A DNA stretch of 63,832 nucleotides from JAMOBE01 sp039908285. Lineage in GTDB: Bacteria > Pseudomonadota > Alphaproteobacteria > Rhodospirillales > Rhodospirillaceae. Position numbers and translations under genes: made by a program. How positions within the stretch are numbered: position 1 is the stretch's first letter; the number at the start of each line of letters is the position of its first letter. This document shows positions 36,165 through 44,245 of this stretch, piece by piece. The DNA lies in the NCBI GenBank assembly GCA_039908285.1, contig JAMOBE010000011.1, positions 1 through 63,832 on the forward strand. The letters are read 5' to 3'. Under the pieces are notes generated by a model that did no database searches, had not been told where the DNA came from, and saw only the letters and a program-made list of their open reading frames with translations.

Positions 36165-36326
36165 CACTCATGCCCGCCTGGATTGAACAGCCGGCCCCAT
36201 GATGACACCTCCAGGCCGACGGCGACAGCCCGGAGTCGGTCAGGGGTCGGATAAGGCTTTGCCGTTGAGTATGGGCCAGCCGCAGGATTAGTATCCCCCA
36301 GTTTCCGCAGAAGGAGCGGTGGGCGC

Positions 36327-36878
36327 ATGAGTCGGTTCAGTCCAATAACGATGCTGTTTCCTGATTTTCTCACGTGGAACGAAGAGACCGGCAACCGTCA
36401 CGAACTGGTACGGGGCGAGGTGGTGCCGATCGCACCGGCGACCGGGACCCACGGCCTGCTGGTGTCGCGGCTGACCATCCGGATCGGCATGCGGTTGAAG
36501 CCTCCCTGCCGGGTGTACCCCGAGGCCGGTCTCGCCCTGCCCGACCGCGACACCTTCTACGTCGCCGACCTGGTGGTCGCCTGCGAACCGGTGGAGCCTG
36601 AGAACGGCTATATCGCCGAGCCGCTGCTGGTGGTGGAGGTCCTGTCACCGGCCACCCTCGCCTATGAGCGCGGCATCCGGGTGCCCGACTACATCCGCAT
36701 TCCCTCCCTGCAGGAACTGCTGCTGGTGGATGGCGGCGAGCGCGGCGCCCAGCTCTGGCGGCGGGAGGGGGAACGCTGGATGGTCGAGACCATCCCCGGC
36801 GCCGGCTCGGTGCGCCTTCTGTCGACCGACGACGTCATCCCCCTGCCTTCGATCTATGGCAGCCTTGAGCTGGACTGA
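36327..36878 (+). CDS. Uma2-family (DUF820) putative endonuclease
   Basis: A 183-residue protein of the Uma2/DUF820 restriction-endonuclease-like fold. It shows the opening FLTWNEETGNRHELVRGEVV, the core YVADLVVACEP with the PD-type Asp near residue 75, and the LLVVEVLSPATLAYERG motif with the ExE-like catalytic element near 100. The Lys before the tail is replaced by the LRIPSLQELLLVDGG-type end. AAGGAG lies upstream of the ATG. The role of this family is unclear; it is usually chromosomal and of unknown target. Confidence 0.85.
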   Translation: MSRFSPITMLFPDFLTWNEETGNRHELVRGEVVPIAPATGTHGLLVSRLTIRIGMRLKPPCRVYPEAGLALPDRDTFYVADLVVACEPVEPENGYIAEPLLVVEVLSPATLAYERGIRVPDYIRIPSLQELLLVDGGERGAQLWRREGERWMVETIPGAGSVRLLSTDDVIPLPSIYGSLELD

Positions 36879-36971
36879 GGCGAAAATTCTCGTTTTGCCG
36901 CGTTGCGCCGAACGTCGGGCCGTGCGTATCCTGTCGGGGTCACGGCAGTGGATCGCAGCGGATCGACGGAA

Positions 36972-37817
36972 ATGGCGGCAAAGGTCTATTTCAACGGCGC
37001 CTGGCACGACGGCAACCCGCCGATCATGGGGGCGTTGACCCATGGAGCGTGGCTGGGCTCGGTGGTTTTCGACGCCGCCCGGCGATTCGAGCGGCGGTCG
37101 CCCGATCTCGACCTCCACTGCCGCCGGGTGGTGGCGTCGGCGCGGGCGATGGGGCTCGAACCCATGCTGACGGGGAGCGAAATCGAGGAATTGGCCCGCT
37201 GTGGCATCAACCGCTTTTCCGCCGAGGCGGAGCTGTACATCCGGCCGATGTTCTTCGCCGAGCGGGGCCTGGATGTGCCCGTGTCCGAGTCGACCCAGTT
37301 TGCCCTGGTGGTCCAGGAAATGGCGCTGCCGCCGGCGCGGGGCTTCTCGGCCTGCCTGTCGAGCTTCCGCCGGCCGGCGCGCGACATGGCCCTTGCCGAC
37401 TCCAAGGTCCCGGGGCTCTATCCCAACGTCGCCCGGGCGATCCGCGAAGCCCGGGGACGGGGAGTCGACACCGCCGTGGTGCTCGACCCCGCCGGTAACG
37501 TCGCCGAGTTCGCCTTCACCAACCTGTTCATGGTGCGGGAGGGAGTCGTGCACACGCCGGCACCCAACGGCACCTTCCTCAATGGCATCACCCGCCAACG
37601 GGTGATCGCGCTGTTGCGGGAGGCCGGGACCACGGTGGTCGAACGCTCGATCCTGTTCGCCGAGGTGCGGGAGGCCGACGAGGTGTTCGCCACCGGCAAC
37701 TACGCCAAGGTCCAGCCCTGCATCCGCATCGAGGACCGGACCCTGGAGCCCGGACCGGTCTACGCCGCCGCCCGCGAGCTCTACTGGGCCTACACGCGGG
37801 CCGGCGTTCCGTCGTAA
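36972..37817 (+). CDS. Class IV PLP aminotransferase, branched-chain type
   Basis: A 281-residue fold-type IV aminotransferase resembling IlvE. The N-terminal block KVYFNGAWHDGNPP is followed by THGAWLGSVVFDAARRF. The PLP Lys lies in DSKVPGLYPNVARAI near residue 140. The cofactor-binding ending is NVAEFAFTNLFMVREG, and the C-terminal signature is ITRQRVIALLREAG. IlvE normally has GSGEN where this protein has FAFTN, so substrate range may differ. The ATG at 36972 opens the fold; an earlier in-frame Met at 36903 is less likely. Between Uma2 and the OGT gene, all on the plus strand. Confidence 0.85.
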   Translation: MAAKVYFNGAWHDGNPPIMGALTHGAWLGSVVFDAARRFERRSPDLDLHCRRVVASARAMGLEPMLTGSEIEELARCGINRFSAEAELYIRPMFFAERGLDVPVSESTQFALVVQEMALPPARGFSACLSSFRRPARDMALADSKVPGLYPNVARAIREARGRGVDTAVVLDPAGNVAEFAFTNLFMVREGVVHTPAPNGTFLNGITRQRVIALLREAGTTVVERSILFAEVREADEVFATGNYAKVQPCIRIEDRTLEPGPVYAAARELYWAYTRAGVPS

Positions 37818-37855
37818 TCTGACTCCCCGATGACGCGGAAGGCATACCCCGGCCC

Positions 37856-39679
37856 ATGACGACGACGGCGACACTGTCCGAGATCGCGGCCGCCGCAATG
37901 GCGTGTCACAAGGCCGGCCGGCTGGCCGAGGCCGAGGCTCTCTATGGCCGGATTCTCGAGGCGTTTCCCGATCATCCGGAAACTCTGCACCTGTCGGGTC
38001 TGGTGGCCATCGGCCTCGGGCGGCCCGACCTGGCCCTGCTCCGGATCTCCCGGGCCATCGCCGCCGGCCTGGACGCGCCCGACACCAACAACAACCTGGG
38101 CAACGTGCTGAAGGATCTCGGGCGGTTCGACGAGGCGATCGCCGCCTATGAACGGGCCATCGACCACGATCCCACCTTCGCCATGGCCTACAGCAACCTC
38201 GGTCTGGCGCTCCAGGCCGTGGGACGCATGACCGAGGCCCTTGCCCGGTTCGATCAGGCGATCGCCCTCAACCCCGGATACGCCGAGGCCCACTACAACA
38301 GGGCGACGGCCCTTCACGACCTCTGGCGCCTGGACGAGGCCGTGGCGGCCTATCGGATCGCCATCGACCTGAAGCCGGACTTCGCCGTCGCCCATTCCAA
38401 TCTTCTGGTCCTGATGCCGTTCATGCCGTGCTTCGATGGCGCGGCCATCGCCGCCCAGGCCAGGCGCTTTGGCGAGGTGTTCGAAGCGAAGTATGCCCCC
38501 CGGCCGGCCCTACGCCATGGCAACGACCCCGACCCGGAGCGCCGTCTACGCATAGGCTATCTGACGCCATGCCTATGCGACCATGCGCTGATCCTGAAGC
38601 TTGGGCCGATTCTGCACGGGCACCGGCGTGAGCAGGTGTCCGTGCATGTCTATGCACAACAACCCCTGCGCGATTACAGAACCGATCGGCTGCGGGCAAC
38701 CGTCGAGTCCTGGACGTTCGTCGAATCCATGTCCGATACCGAGGTGGCGGAGCGCATCGTGGCCGACGGCATCGATATCCTGGTGGATCCCATGGGCCAC
38801 TGGGGGGAAAACCGTCTGCCGGTGTTCGCCGCCAGGCCGGCGCCGGTCCAGATCTCCTACCTGTGCCAAAGCCTGAGTACGGGGCTGTCCACCATCGATT
38901 ACGTGATCAGCGACCGCTGGCTCAACGGCGGCGGGGCGTTGCAGGCGTACACGCCCGGTCGCGTGGTCGAGCTGCCGGGCGGTTTCGAGGCCATGGAGTG
39001 GAGCGACGATACCCCGATCGCCGACCCACCCTGTCTCGCCGCTGGCCACGTGACCTTCGGCAGTTTCAACAACCCGGCCAAGCTTTCGGATGCGACGCTG
39101 CGGCTGTGGCACGGGGTGCTGGAACGGGTGCCGACGGCGCGGATGCTGATCAAGGGCAACGTTCTCGACCGCGCCGACAATCGCGACCTGTTGACACGGC
39201 GACTCGCCGACCACGGGATTGCCGCCGACCGGGTGGAGCTGATGGGCTGGGAGGACAATCACCTGGCCGCCTTCAACCGCATCGACATCGTCCTCGACAC
39301 CACTCCCTACACCGGTGGTCAGACCACCCAGGATGCCCTGTGGATGGGCGTGCCGGTGGTGACGCTGGTGGGCGACGTCATGTTCGGACGCCTGAGCCTT
39401 GGCCACCTGAGCCGCATCGGCGCCCCGGAGCTGGTCACCCACGACGCGGCCGGCTACGTGTCCCTGGCGGCGGACCTGGCTGGCGACCCGGCCCGGCTCG
39501 TCCGCTACCGGCAGAGCCTGCGCCCGGCCATGCGCGCCTCTCCCCTGATGGACCCGACACGCCACGTCGCCGAGCTTGAGGATGCCTTTCGCACCATGTG
39601 GCGGCGCTGGTGCGCCGGCCTGCCGCCGGTGGCGTTTTTATCAGAGAAAATGTACCTGCCCAGGTACCCGGGTGTGTGA
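37856..39679 (+). CDS. TPR protein with SPINDLY/O-GlcNAc-transferase-like domain
   Basis: A 607-residue predicted GT41-type glycosyltransferase. Five or more TPR units occupy residues about 5-200 (AGRLAEAEALYGRIL, PDTNNNLGNVLKDLGRFDEAI). The catalytic half shows RIGYLTPCLCDHALILK near 224, ILVDPMGHWGENRLPVFAARPAPVQ, STIDYVISD, and GSFNNPAKLSDATLRLWHGVL in the nucleotide-sugar fold. DTTPYTGGQTTQDALWMGVP is near 480. The last residues (MYLPRYPGV) and the stop codon lie inside the 136-bp direct repeat at 39656, so the original C-terminus may have been replaced. Its N-terminal TPR resembles that of the radical-SAM gene at 19449. Confidence 0.85.
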   Translation: MTTTATLSEIAAAAMACHKAGRLAEAEALYGRILEAFPDHPETLHLSGLVAIGLGRPDLALLRISRAIAAGLDAPDTNNNLGNVLKDLGRFDEAIAAYERAIDHDPTFAMAYSNLGLALQAVGRMTEALARFDQAIALNPGYAEAHYNRATALHDLWRLDEAVAAYRIAIDLKPDFAVAHSNLLVLMPFMPCFDGAAIAAQARRFGEVFEAKYAPRPALRHGNDPDPERRLRIGYLTPCLCDHALILKLGPILHGHRREQVSVHVYAQQPLRDYRTDRLRATVESWTFVESMSDTEVAERIVADGIDILVDPMGHWGENRLPVFAARPAPVQISYLCQSLSTGLSTIDYVISDRWLNGGGALQAYTPGRVVELPGGFEAMEWSDDTPIADPPCLAAGHVTFGSFNNPAKLSDATLRLWHGVLERVPTARMLIKGNVLDRADNRDLLTRRLADHGIAADRVELMGWEDNHLAAFNRIDIVLDTTPYTGGQTTQDALWMGVPVVTLVGDVMFGRLSLGHLSRIGAPELVTHDAAGYVSLAADLAGDPARLVRYRQSLRPAMRASPLMDPTRHVAELEDAFRTMWRRWCAGLPPVAFLSEKMYLPRYPGV

Positions 39680-39791
39680 GAGAGTTCAAGCTTACACAAG
39701 ATAACCAAAAAGAGAAGGTGTGAGGGCCTGAGGCCCTCACGCTCCCCATTTTTCACCAGGATGAAAAGTCATGGGGAGCGCGAGGTGCCTG
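39656..39791. repeat. 136-bp direct repeat, left copy (family B core)
   Basis: Matches 40652-40787 without gaps at a constant offset of 996 bp and roughly 88 percent identity by eye. It opens with CTGCCCAGGTACCC, then ACAAGATAACC, the palindrome GAGGGCCTGAGGCCCTC, CTCCCCATTTTTCACCAGG, ATGAAAAGTCATGGGGAG and GCGCGAGGTGCCTG. The fragment at 39801-39840 resembles the inverted edge of the family B copy at 13254. It supplies the last codons of the upstream OGT-like gene. Confidence 0.88.
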
Positions 39792-39878
39792 CCATGCCGC
39801 AGGCACGCATACGCATGACCGGCCCCTCGCATGCTTTCTTTTGGTTGATATCTGTTTAACAAATTCCTCCACCCACAG

Positions 39879-39897
39879 GGGTACCTGGGCAGTTACG
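39879..39897. repeat. Left 19-bp inverted repeat flanking the toxin-antitoxin pair
   Basis: GGGTACCTGGGCAGTTACG here is the exact reverse complement of CGTAACTGCCCAGGTACCC at 40647-40665. The pair encloses the two genes of the toxin-antitoxin module and little else. The right repeat merges into the second 136-bp direct repeat. Confidence 0.85.
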
Positions 39898-39918
39898 TTT
39901 CCGGAAACCGTATGAGGG

Positions 39919-40239
39919 TCAGTACGAGGGAGAGTCCTGTTGGTGACGAGGTGTCTCGGGCGCGGTCGTCAGGCGCAATCCTAGTGCTCGCACGATCTTG
40001 AGGATGGTGGCAAGCTCCGGGTGGCCGTCGGGCGACAGGGCCTTGTAGAGGCTGGCTCTCCCCAGGCCGGTGGCGCGGGCGATGTCGGACATGCCTCGGG
40101 CGCGGGCGACGTCGCCCAGGGCTGCGGAAACCACGGCGGGGTCACCGTCCTCGAATGCCGCGTCGAGATAGGCCACGATGTCTTCCGGGGTGCGCAGGTG
40201 TGTCACCGGATCCCAGGGGCGCGTTTCGGTGCGTTCCAT
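39919..40239 (-). CDS. HigA-like (HI1420 family) antitoxin
   Basis: A 106-residue helix-turn-helix protein of the addiction-module antidote family HI1420. The family opening WDPVTHLRTPEDIVAYLDAAFEDGDP is given here by its THLRTPEDI part. The XRE-like HTH is about 45-85 (MSDIARATGLGRASLYKALSPDGHP). It neutralises the partner toxin and probably represses the operon. AGGAG precedes the ATG at 40239. The gene order is toxin first, antitoxin second, as usual for this type. The toxin frame runs past the start of this gene. Confidence 0.88.
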   Translation of the reverse strand: MERTETRPWDPVTHLRTPEDIVAYLDAAFEDGDPAVVSAALGDVARARGMSDIARATGLGRASLYKALSPDGHPELATILKIVRALGLRLTTAPETPRHQQDSPSY

Positions 40240-40540
40240 GACGGGCTCCTAACAGGTTTCTGGCCAGGTCGATGGCGGAAAGAATGTCTCGATCCTGGGT
40301 GCGCTTGTCGCCGCCGGCCAACAGGACGATCAGGGCCTGGCCGCGCTGGATGAAGTACACCCGGTAGCCTGGGCCGTGGTCGATGCGAAGCTCGCCGACA
40401 CCTTCACCAACCGGCCTTACGTCGCCAGGATTGCCGAGCGACAGGCGGCGGATGCGAACGCTGACGCGCGCCCGAGCCTGACGATCGCGCAAGCCATCAA
40501 ACCACTGGGAGAAGGCGATGGTCTGACGAACCTCGATCAT
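40142..40540 (-). CDS. HigB/RelE-like (HI1419 family) toxin with run-on C-terminus
   Basis: A predicted mRNA interferase of 132 residues. The family normally has about 95-105. The body has the typical FSQWFDGLRDRQARARVSVRIRRL helix pair (quoted by WFDGLRD), GELRIDHGPGYRVYF near 50 and VLLAGGDKRTQDRDILSAIDLARNL near 75-97. After residue 97 the frame continues for about 35 Arg/Gly/Pro-rich residues over the antitoxin start. A TAG lies one frame over, at the usual end of the toxin and just before the antitoxin ribosome-binding site. So the 3' end may be frameshifted or the stop codon lost. Activity of the toxin body is plausible. Confidence 0.8.
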   Translation of the reverse strand: MIEVRQTIAFSQWFDGLRDRQARARVSVRIRRLSLGNPGDVRPVGEGVGELRIDHGPGYRVYFIQRGQALIVLLAGGDKRTQDRDILSAIDLARNLLGARHGTHRNAPLGSGDTPAHPGRHRGLSRRGIRGR

Positions 40541-40646
40541 GGGGCAGTGTATCCCATAAGAGACTTTCGGGCAAGAGCAAGGCGGTCCTTACTCAGGGTC
40601 ATTCGGTTCTGTCGGTCATACGGATTCCAGAAAAACCAAGGATTTT

Positions 40647-40665
40647 CGTAACTGCCCAGGTACCC
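40647..40665. repeat. Right 19-bp inverted repeat flanking the toxin-antitoxin pair
   Basis: CGTAACTGCCCAGGTACCC, the exact complement of the repeat at 39879-39897. Its final part coincides with the start of the right 136-bp direct repeat. Confidence 0.85.
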
Positions 40666-40787
40666 AGGTGCACGAGAGGGTGCACGTCTACACAAGACAA
40701 CCAGAAAGAGAAGATGTGAGGGCCTGAGGCCCTCACACTCCCCATTTTTCACCAGGATGAAAAGTCATGGGGAGCGCGAGGTGCCTG
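40652..40787. repeat. 136-bp direct repeat, right copy (family B core)
   Basis: The gap-free partner of 39656-39791. The 349-bp gap between the toxin start (40540) and the dnaQ stop codon (40890) is mostly this repeat plus further short hairpins (GGCGTGC...GCACGACGCC near 40797-40818). No gene is visible in it. Confidence 0.88.
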
Positions 40788-40889
40788 TCACGCCGAAGGC
40801 GTGCCTTTGGCACGACGCCCCAAGCGGGTTTGGGCGGCAGCCCAAGACTATCTTTCGTACAATCGAGTCGATCTTTACGCTCGACGGTA

Positions 40890-41564
40890 TTACTCTACAA
40901 GCCACATCGGGGTCTTCAGTTTCGCGACGAAGACCTGGTGCGCCGCCAGTTCTTCCTCGGTTGGGGCGTGGGGGCGCGGCGGGCGGGGCTCGCGGGTGGC
41001 GGCGGCCGGGCCACGGGCCTGCGCCGTCGTCGCTGCCAGGGCCAGACCGGGCTCGCGGCCGCCCAGCAGTTCGAGATACACCTCGGCCAGCAACTGGGAG
41101 TCGAGAAGCGCGCCGTGCAGGGTCCGGTTCGCGTTGTCGATGCCAAAGCGCCGGCACAGCGCATCCAGACTGGCCGGCGAGCCCGGGAACCGCCGCCGCG
41201 CCAGCATCACCGTGTCGATGGCCCTCTCCCGCGGCAGCACGGACCGGCCACTGCGCGTCAGTTCGGCGTTCAGGAACTTCATGTCGAAGTCGGCGTTATG
41301 GATCACCAGCATGGAGTCGCCGATGGCCTCGAGAAAGGCCTCGACGATGTCGGCGAAACGAGGCTGTCCGGACAGGAACTCGGCCGACAGGCCATGGACC
41401 GCGAAGGCCTCGGGCGGAATGTCGCGGTCGGGATTGAGGTACCACTGCCAGCGCTCGCCGGTGGGCAGGTGGTTGAACAGTTCGACGCAGCCGATCTCCA
41501 CCACCCGGTGACCGGAGGCAGGGTCGAGGCCGGTGGTTTCCGTGTCGAGGATGATCTCACGCAA
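40890..41564 (-). CDS. dnaQ: DNA polymerase III epsilon subunit (3'-5' exonuclease)
   Basis: The proofreading exonuclease of the replicative polymerase, 224 residues. Exo I is LDTETTGLDP with the catalytic Asp and Glu near residues 6-8. Exo II is VIHNADFDMKFLNAEL near 90. Exo III is LHGALLDSQLLAEVYLEL near 148 with the His/Asp pair. A Pro/Ala-rich linker and C-terminal tail (about 175-224) probably bind the alpha subunit. The start is TTG at 41564, which overlaps the coaE stop codon by 8 bases. No ATG or GTG exists in frame before the conserved start, so the rare codon is likely real. Confidence 0.94.
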   Translation of the reverse strand: MREIILDTETTGLDPASGHRVVEIGCVELFNHLPTGERWQWYLNPDRDIPPEAFAVHGLSAEFLSGQPRFADIVEAFLEAIGDSMLVIHNADFDMKFLNAELTRSGRSVLPRERAIDTVMLARRRFPGSPASLDALCRRFGIDNANRTLHGALLDSQLLAEVYLELLGGREPGLALAATTAQARGPAAATREPRPPRPHAPTEEELAAHQVFVAKLKTPMWLVE

Positions 41565-42183
41565 TGATGCCGCTCCGTCGTTTCGGCCAGCTTCGGATCG
41601 CCCGCAACGCCTCCATCAACCGCCGCAGGGTCAGGCGTCGGCCGAGCCCGCTCGGCACCACGAAATCGGCGTGGCAGCGCTTCTTCGCGTCCGGAGTCTG
41701 ACGCGCCCGGATCGCCGAGAGCTTCACCGCCGTCATGCCGGGCCGCCGCATCACCCGCTGGGTCTGGATCACCTTCGCCGCCGACACCACCACCACCGCA
41801 TCGCACCGCCCCTGGCCCCCGGTCTCGAACAGGAGCGGGATATCGAGCACCACCACCTGGGCCCGACGCGCCGCCGCCCGCCGCAGGAACCGCCGCTCCG
41901 CCGCCCGTACCAGGGGGTGTACCACCTTCTCCAGCCGCCGCAGCGCCGCCTTGTCGCCGAACACCAGGGCGCCCAGGGCCGCCCGGTCCACCTCTCCATT
42001 CCTGATCACCGAGGGAAACAGGGCGCCGATCGCCGCCACGGCCGCGCCGCCGGGCCCAAGCAGCTCATGGACCACGGCATCGGCATCATGCACCGGCACG
42101 CCCAGGCCATGGAACATGCGTGCCGCGGTCGTCTTGCCCATGCCTATGCAGCCGGTCAGTCCCAGGATTCGCATGGTATTCAT
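41557..42183 (-). CDS. coaE: Dephospho-CoA kinase
   Basis: The last enzyme of coenzyme A synthesis, phosphorylating the 3'-OH of dephospho-CoA. It has 208 residues from ATG 42183, or 205 from ATG 42174. The P-loop is GLTGCIGMGKTT near residue 10, followed by the CoA-domain segment VPVHDADAVVHELL near 30 and the lid and base VVVLDIPLLFETG near 112. QRVMRRPGMT is near 140. The ATG at 42183 overlaps the aroE stop codon by one base. Middle gene of aroE-coaE-dnaQ. Confidence 0.93.
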   Translation of the reverse strand: MNTMRILGLTGCIGMGKTTAARMFHGLGVPVHDADAVVHELLGPGGAAVAAIGALFPSVIRNGEVDRAALGALVFGDKAALRRLEKVVHPLVRAAERRFLRRAAARRAQVVVLDIPLLFETGGQGRCDAVVVVSAAKVIQTQRVMRRPGMTAVKLSAIRARQTPDAKKRCHADFVVPSGLGRRLTLRRLMEALRAIRSWPKRRSGIIA

Positions 42184-43022
42184 CACTCCGACAGTACGAA
42201 GGCCCGCAGGTCAACCGTGACCTCGGGCTCCACTCCGAACCAGCCGGCGAAGCCCGGCCGGGCCTGATGCAGCAGCATGCCTATGCCGTCCACCACCGGA
42301 TTGCCACGAGCCGCCGCCGCTTTCAGCAGCGGCGTCTCCAGGGGGGCATAGACGATGTCGGTCACCAGGGCCGCTGTCGGCAGGGTTGCCAGGTCGATGT
42401 CCAGCGGGTCGGCCCCGGCCATTCCCAGGGTGGTGGTATTGACCAGCAGCGCCGCCCCCTCGAGCGCCCGCGCCCGCTCCGCCCACGGGACAGGGGTGAT
42501 GGTGCCGCCGATATCCCGAGACAGGGCATCCGCCTTGCCGATGGTGCGATTGACGAGACGGATCGACGGCGCCCCGGCGTCCAGCAGCGCCGCGCACACG
42601 GCGCGCGCCGCCCCACCGGCACCCAGGACCACCGCCGGCCCGGCCTCGGCCCGCCAGTCCGGCCTGGTCTCGCGCAGGTTTTCCAGGAATCCGAAACCAT
42701 CGGTGTTGTCGCCCACCATCCGGCCGTTCTCGTCGTAGAAGATGGTGTTGACGGCTCCGACGCGGCGGGCGATGGGGGTCGCCTCGTCCACGGCCTTCAG
42801 GGCGGCTTCCTTGTGGGGAACCGTGACGTTGACGCCGCGAAATCCGGCCTGGCCCAGGGCTCGCAGCACCGCGGCCACGTGGTCCCGCTTCACCGGCAGA
42901 GGTACGTAGGCGCCGTCGATCCTGTAATGATCCAGCCACCAGCCATGCAGCCGCGGCGATCGCGAGTGACCAACCGGCCAGCCGATGACCCCGGCGAGAC
43001 GCGCCTTGCCGCTGATGATCAT
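42183..43022 (-). CDS. aroE: Shikimate dehydrogenase
   Basis: Reduces 3-dehydroshikimate with NADPH in aromatic amino-acid synthesis, 279 residues. The substrate-binding block is VIGWPVGHSRSPRLHGWWL near 12-30. NVTVPHKEAALKA carries the catalytic Lys near 72. DNTDGFGFLENL is near 105, and the NADP loop is VVLGAGGAARAVCAAL near 130. GAGGAGCCAAC precedes the ATG. First gene of the aroE-coaE-dnaQ unit; maf, which often sits before aroE near alphaproteobacterial origins, is absent. Confidence 0.94.
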   Translation of the reverse strand: MIISGKARLAGVIGWPVGHSRSPRLHGWWLDHYRIDGAYVPLPVKRDHVAAVLRALGQAGFRGVNVTVPHKEAALKAVDEATPIARRVGAVNTIFYDENGRMVGDNTDGFGFLENLRETRPDWRAEAGPAVVLGAGGAARAVCAALLDAGAPSIRLVNRTIGKADALSRDIGGTITPVPWAERARALEGAALLVNTTTLGMAGADPLDIDLATLPTAALVTDIVYAPLETPLLKAAAARGNPVVDGIGMLLHQARPGFAGWFGVEPEVTVDLRAFVLSE

Positions 43023-43040
43023 GTTGGCTCCTCACTATAA

Positions 43041-43200
43041 GAAAGTGGAAGACTTGGGGCCTGGAGGCCCCAAACCCCCATTAATGGAGTGTAAGCTCCA
43101 ATATCCGGTTATGTGATCAGTATAATATTCCAAATGACATATGTTCATTATTAAAATTAATGGGGAGCACGAGGGCCTCAGGCCCTCGTTCTTATTCTTA
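43041..43200. repeat. Family B element with AT-rich interior
   Basis: Palindromes TTGGGGCCTGGAGGCCCCAA (43054-43073) and CGAGGGCCTCAGGCCCTCG (43170-43188) are separated by about 95 bp. Inner inverted parts are CCCCCATTAATGG and ATTAATGGGG, and the middle is strikingly AT-rich (about 43090-43160). It lies between aroE and the end of the UDP-xylose synthase gene. Confidence 0.65.
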
Positions 43201-43201
43201 C

Positions 43202-44146
43202 TTACTTCACAACCTCGCGAAAATACGCCACCGTGCGCTCCAGTCCCTCATCCAGCGGAACCTTCGGCTCCCATGACAACGTCGCCCTGGCCAGCGAGAT
43301 GTCCGGACGCCGCTGCCGCGGGTCGTCGGTGGGCAGAGGCTCGAACACCAGCTTTGACCTGGAGCCGGTCAGGGCGATGACCTTCTCCGCCAGCTCGCGG
43401 ATGGTGAATTCCCCCGGATTGCCAAGGTTGATCGGCCCGGTGACCGTATCGTCCGACTCCATGAGTCGAATAAACGCGGTGACCATATCGTCGACATAGC
43501 AGAAGGACCGGGTCTGCATGCCGTCGCCGTACAGGGTCACCGGCTGCCCCTGCAGGGCCTGGACGATGAAGTTGGAGACAACGCGACCGTCGTTGGGGTG
43601 CATGCGCGGCCCATAGGTGTTGAAAATGCGCGCCACCTTGATCCGCAGCTTGTGCTGGCGGAAATAATCGAAGAACAGGGTCTCGGCGCAGCGTTTGCCC
43701 TCGTCATAGCAGGCCCGCGGGCCGATCGGGTTGACATGGCCGCGATAGTCCTCGGTCTGGGGATGGACTTCCGGGTCGCCATACACCTCGCTGGTGGAAG
43801 CCTGAAGAATGCGGGCGCGGGTGCGCTTGGCCAGTCCCAGCATGTTGATGGCGCCGTGGACGCTGGTCTTGGTGGTCTGCACCGGGTCGAACTGGTAATG
43901 CACCGGCGAAGCCGGGCAGGCGAGGTTGTAGATTTCATCAACCTCAACGTACAGAGGAAAAGTCACGTCGTGACGCATCAGCTCGAAACGTGGATTGTCC
44001 AGGAGATGGGCGACGTTCTGGCGCCGTCCGGTGAAATAGTTGTCCACGCACAGCACCTCGTGGCCGGCGTCGATCAGCCGCCCGCACAGGTGCGAGCCGA
44101 GAAACCCGGCCCCGCCGGTGACCAGAATGCGCTTTGAAGACAGCAT
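43202..44146 (-). CDS. UDP-glucuronate decarboxylase (UDP-xylose synthase)
   Basis: An extended short-chain dehydrogenase of 314 residues, converting UDP-glucuronate to UDP-xylose with bound NAD. The Rossmann motif is VTGGAGFLGSHLC at 8-20. YNLACPASPVHYQ is near 79. The catalytic triad lies in STSEVYGDPEVHPQ near 116 and YDEGKRCAETL near 146. ARIFNTYGPRMHPNDGRVVSNFI is quoted by its FNTYGPRM core. The close match to this decarboxylase pattern separates it from dTDP-glucose dehydratases. It supplies a pentose nucleotide sugar for surface glycans. Confidence 0.9.
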   Translation of the reverse strand: MLSSKRILVTGGAGFLGSHLCGRLIDAGHEVLCVDNYFTGRRQNVAHLLDNPRFELMRHDVTFPLYVEVDEIYNLACPASPVHYQFDPVQTTKTSVHGAINMLGLAKRTRARILQASTSEVYGDPEVHPQTEDYRGHVNPIGPRACYDEGKRCAETLFFDYFRQHKLRIKVARIFNTYGPRMHPNDGRVVSNFIVQALQGQPVTLYGDGMQTRSFCYVDDMVTAFIRLMESDDTVTGPINLGNPGEFTIRELAEKVIALTGSRSKLVFEPLPTDDPRQRRPDISLARATLSWEPKVPLDEGLERTVAYFREVVK

Positions 44147-44245
44147 CGGCTTTCACGCCCCCTCGCCGGTGATTCGCCGCGGACGCTACCATGGTGGACC
44201 TCCGTGGTAAACCGAACGCTAAGGAAATCTTTACAGGATTGTCCT

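Noticed and set aside
40765..41567. Plus-strand open frame over dnaQ
   Set aside because: Shadow of dnaQ, which has all three exonuclease motifs on the minus strand.
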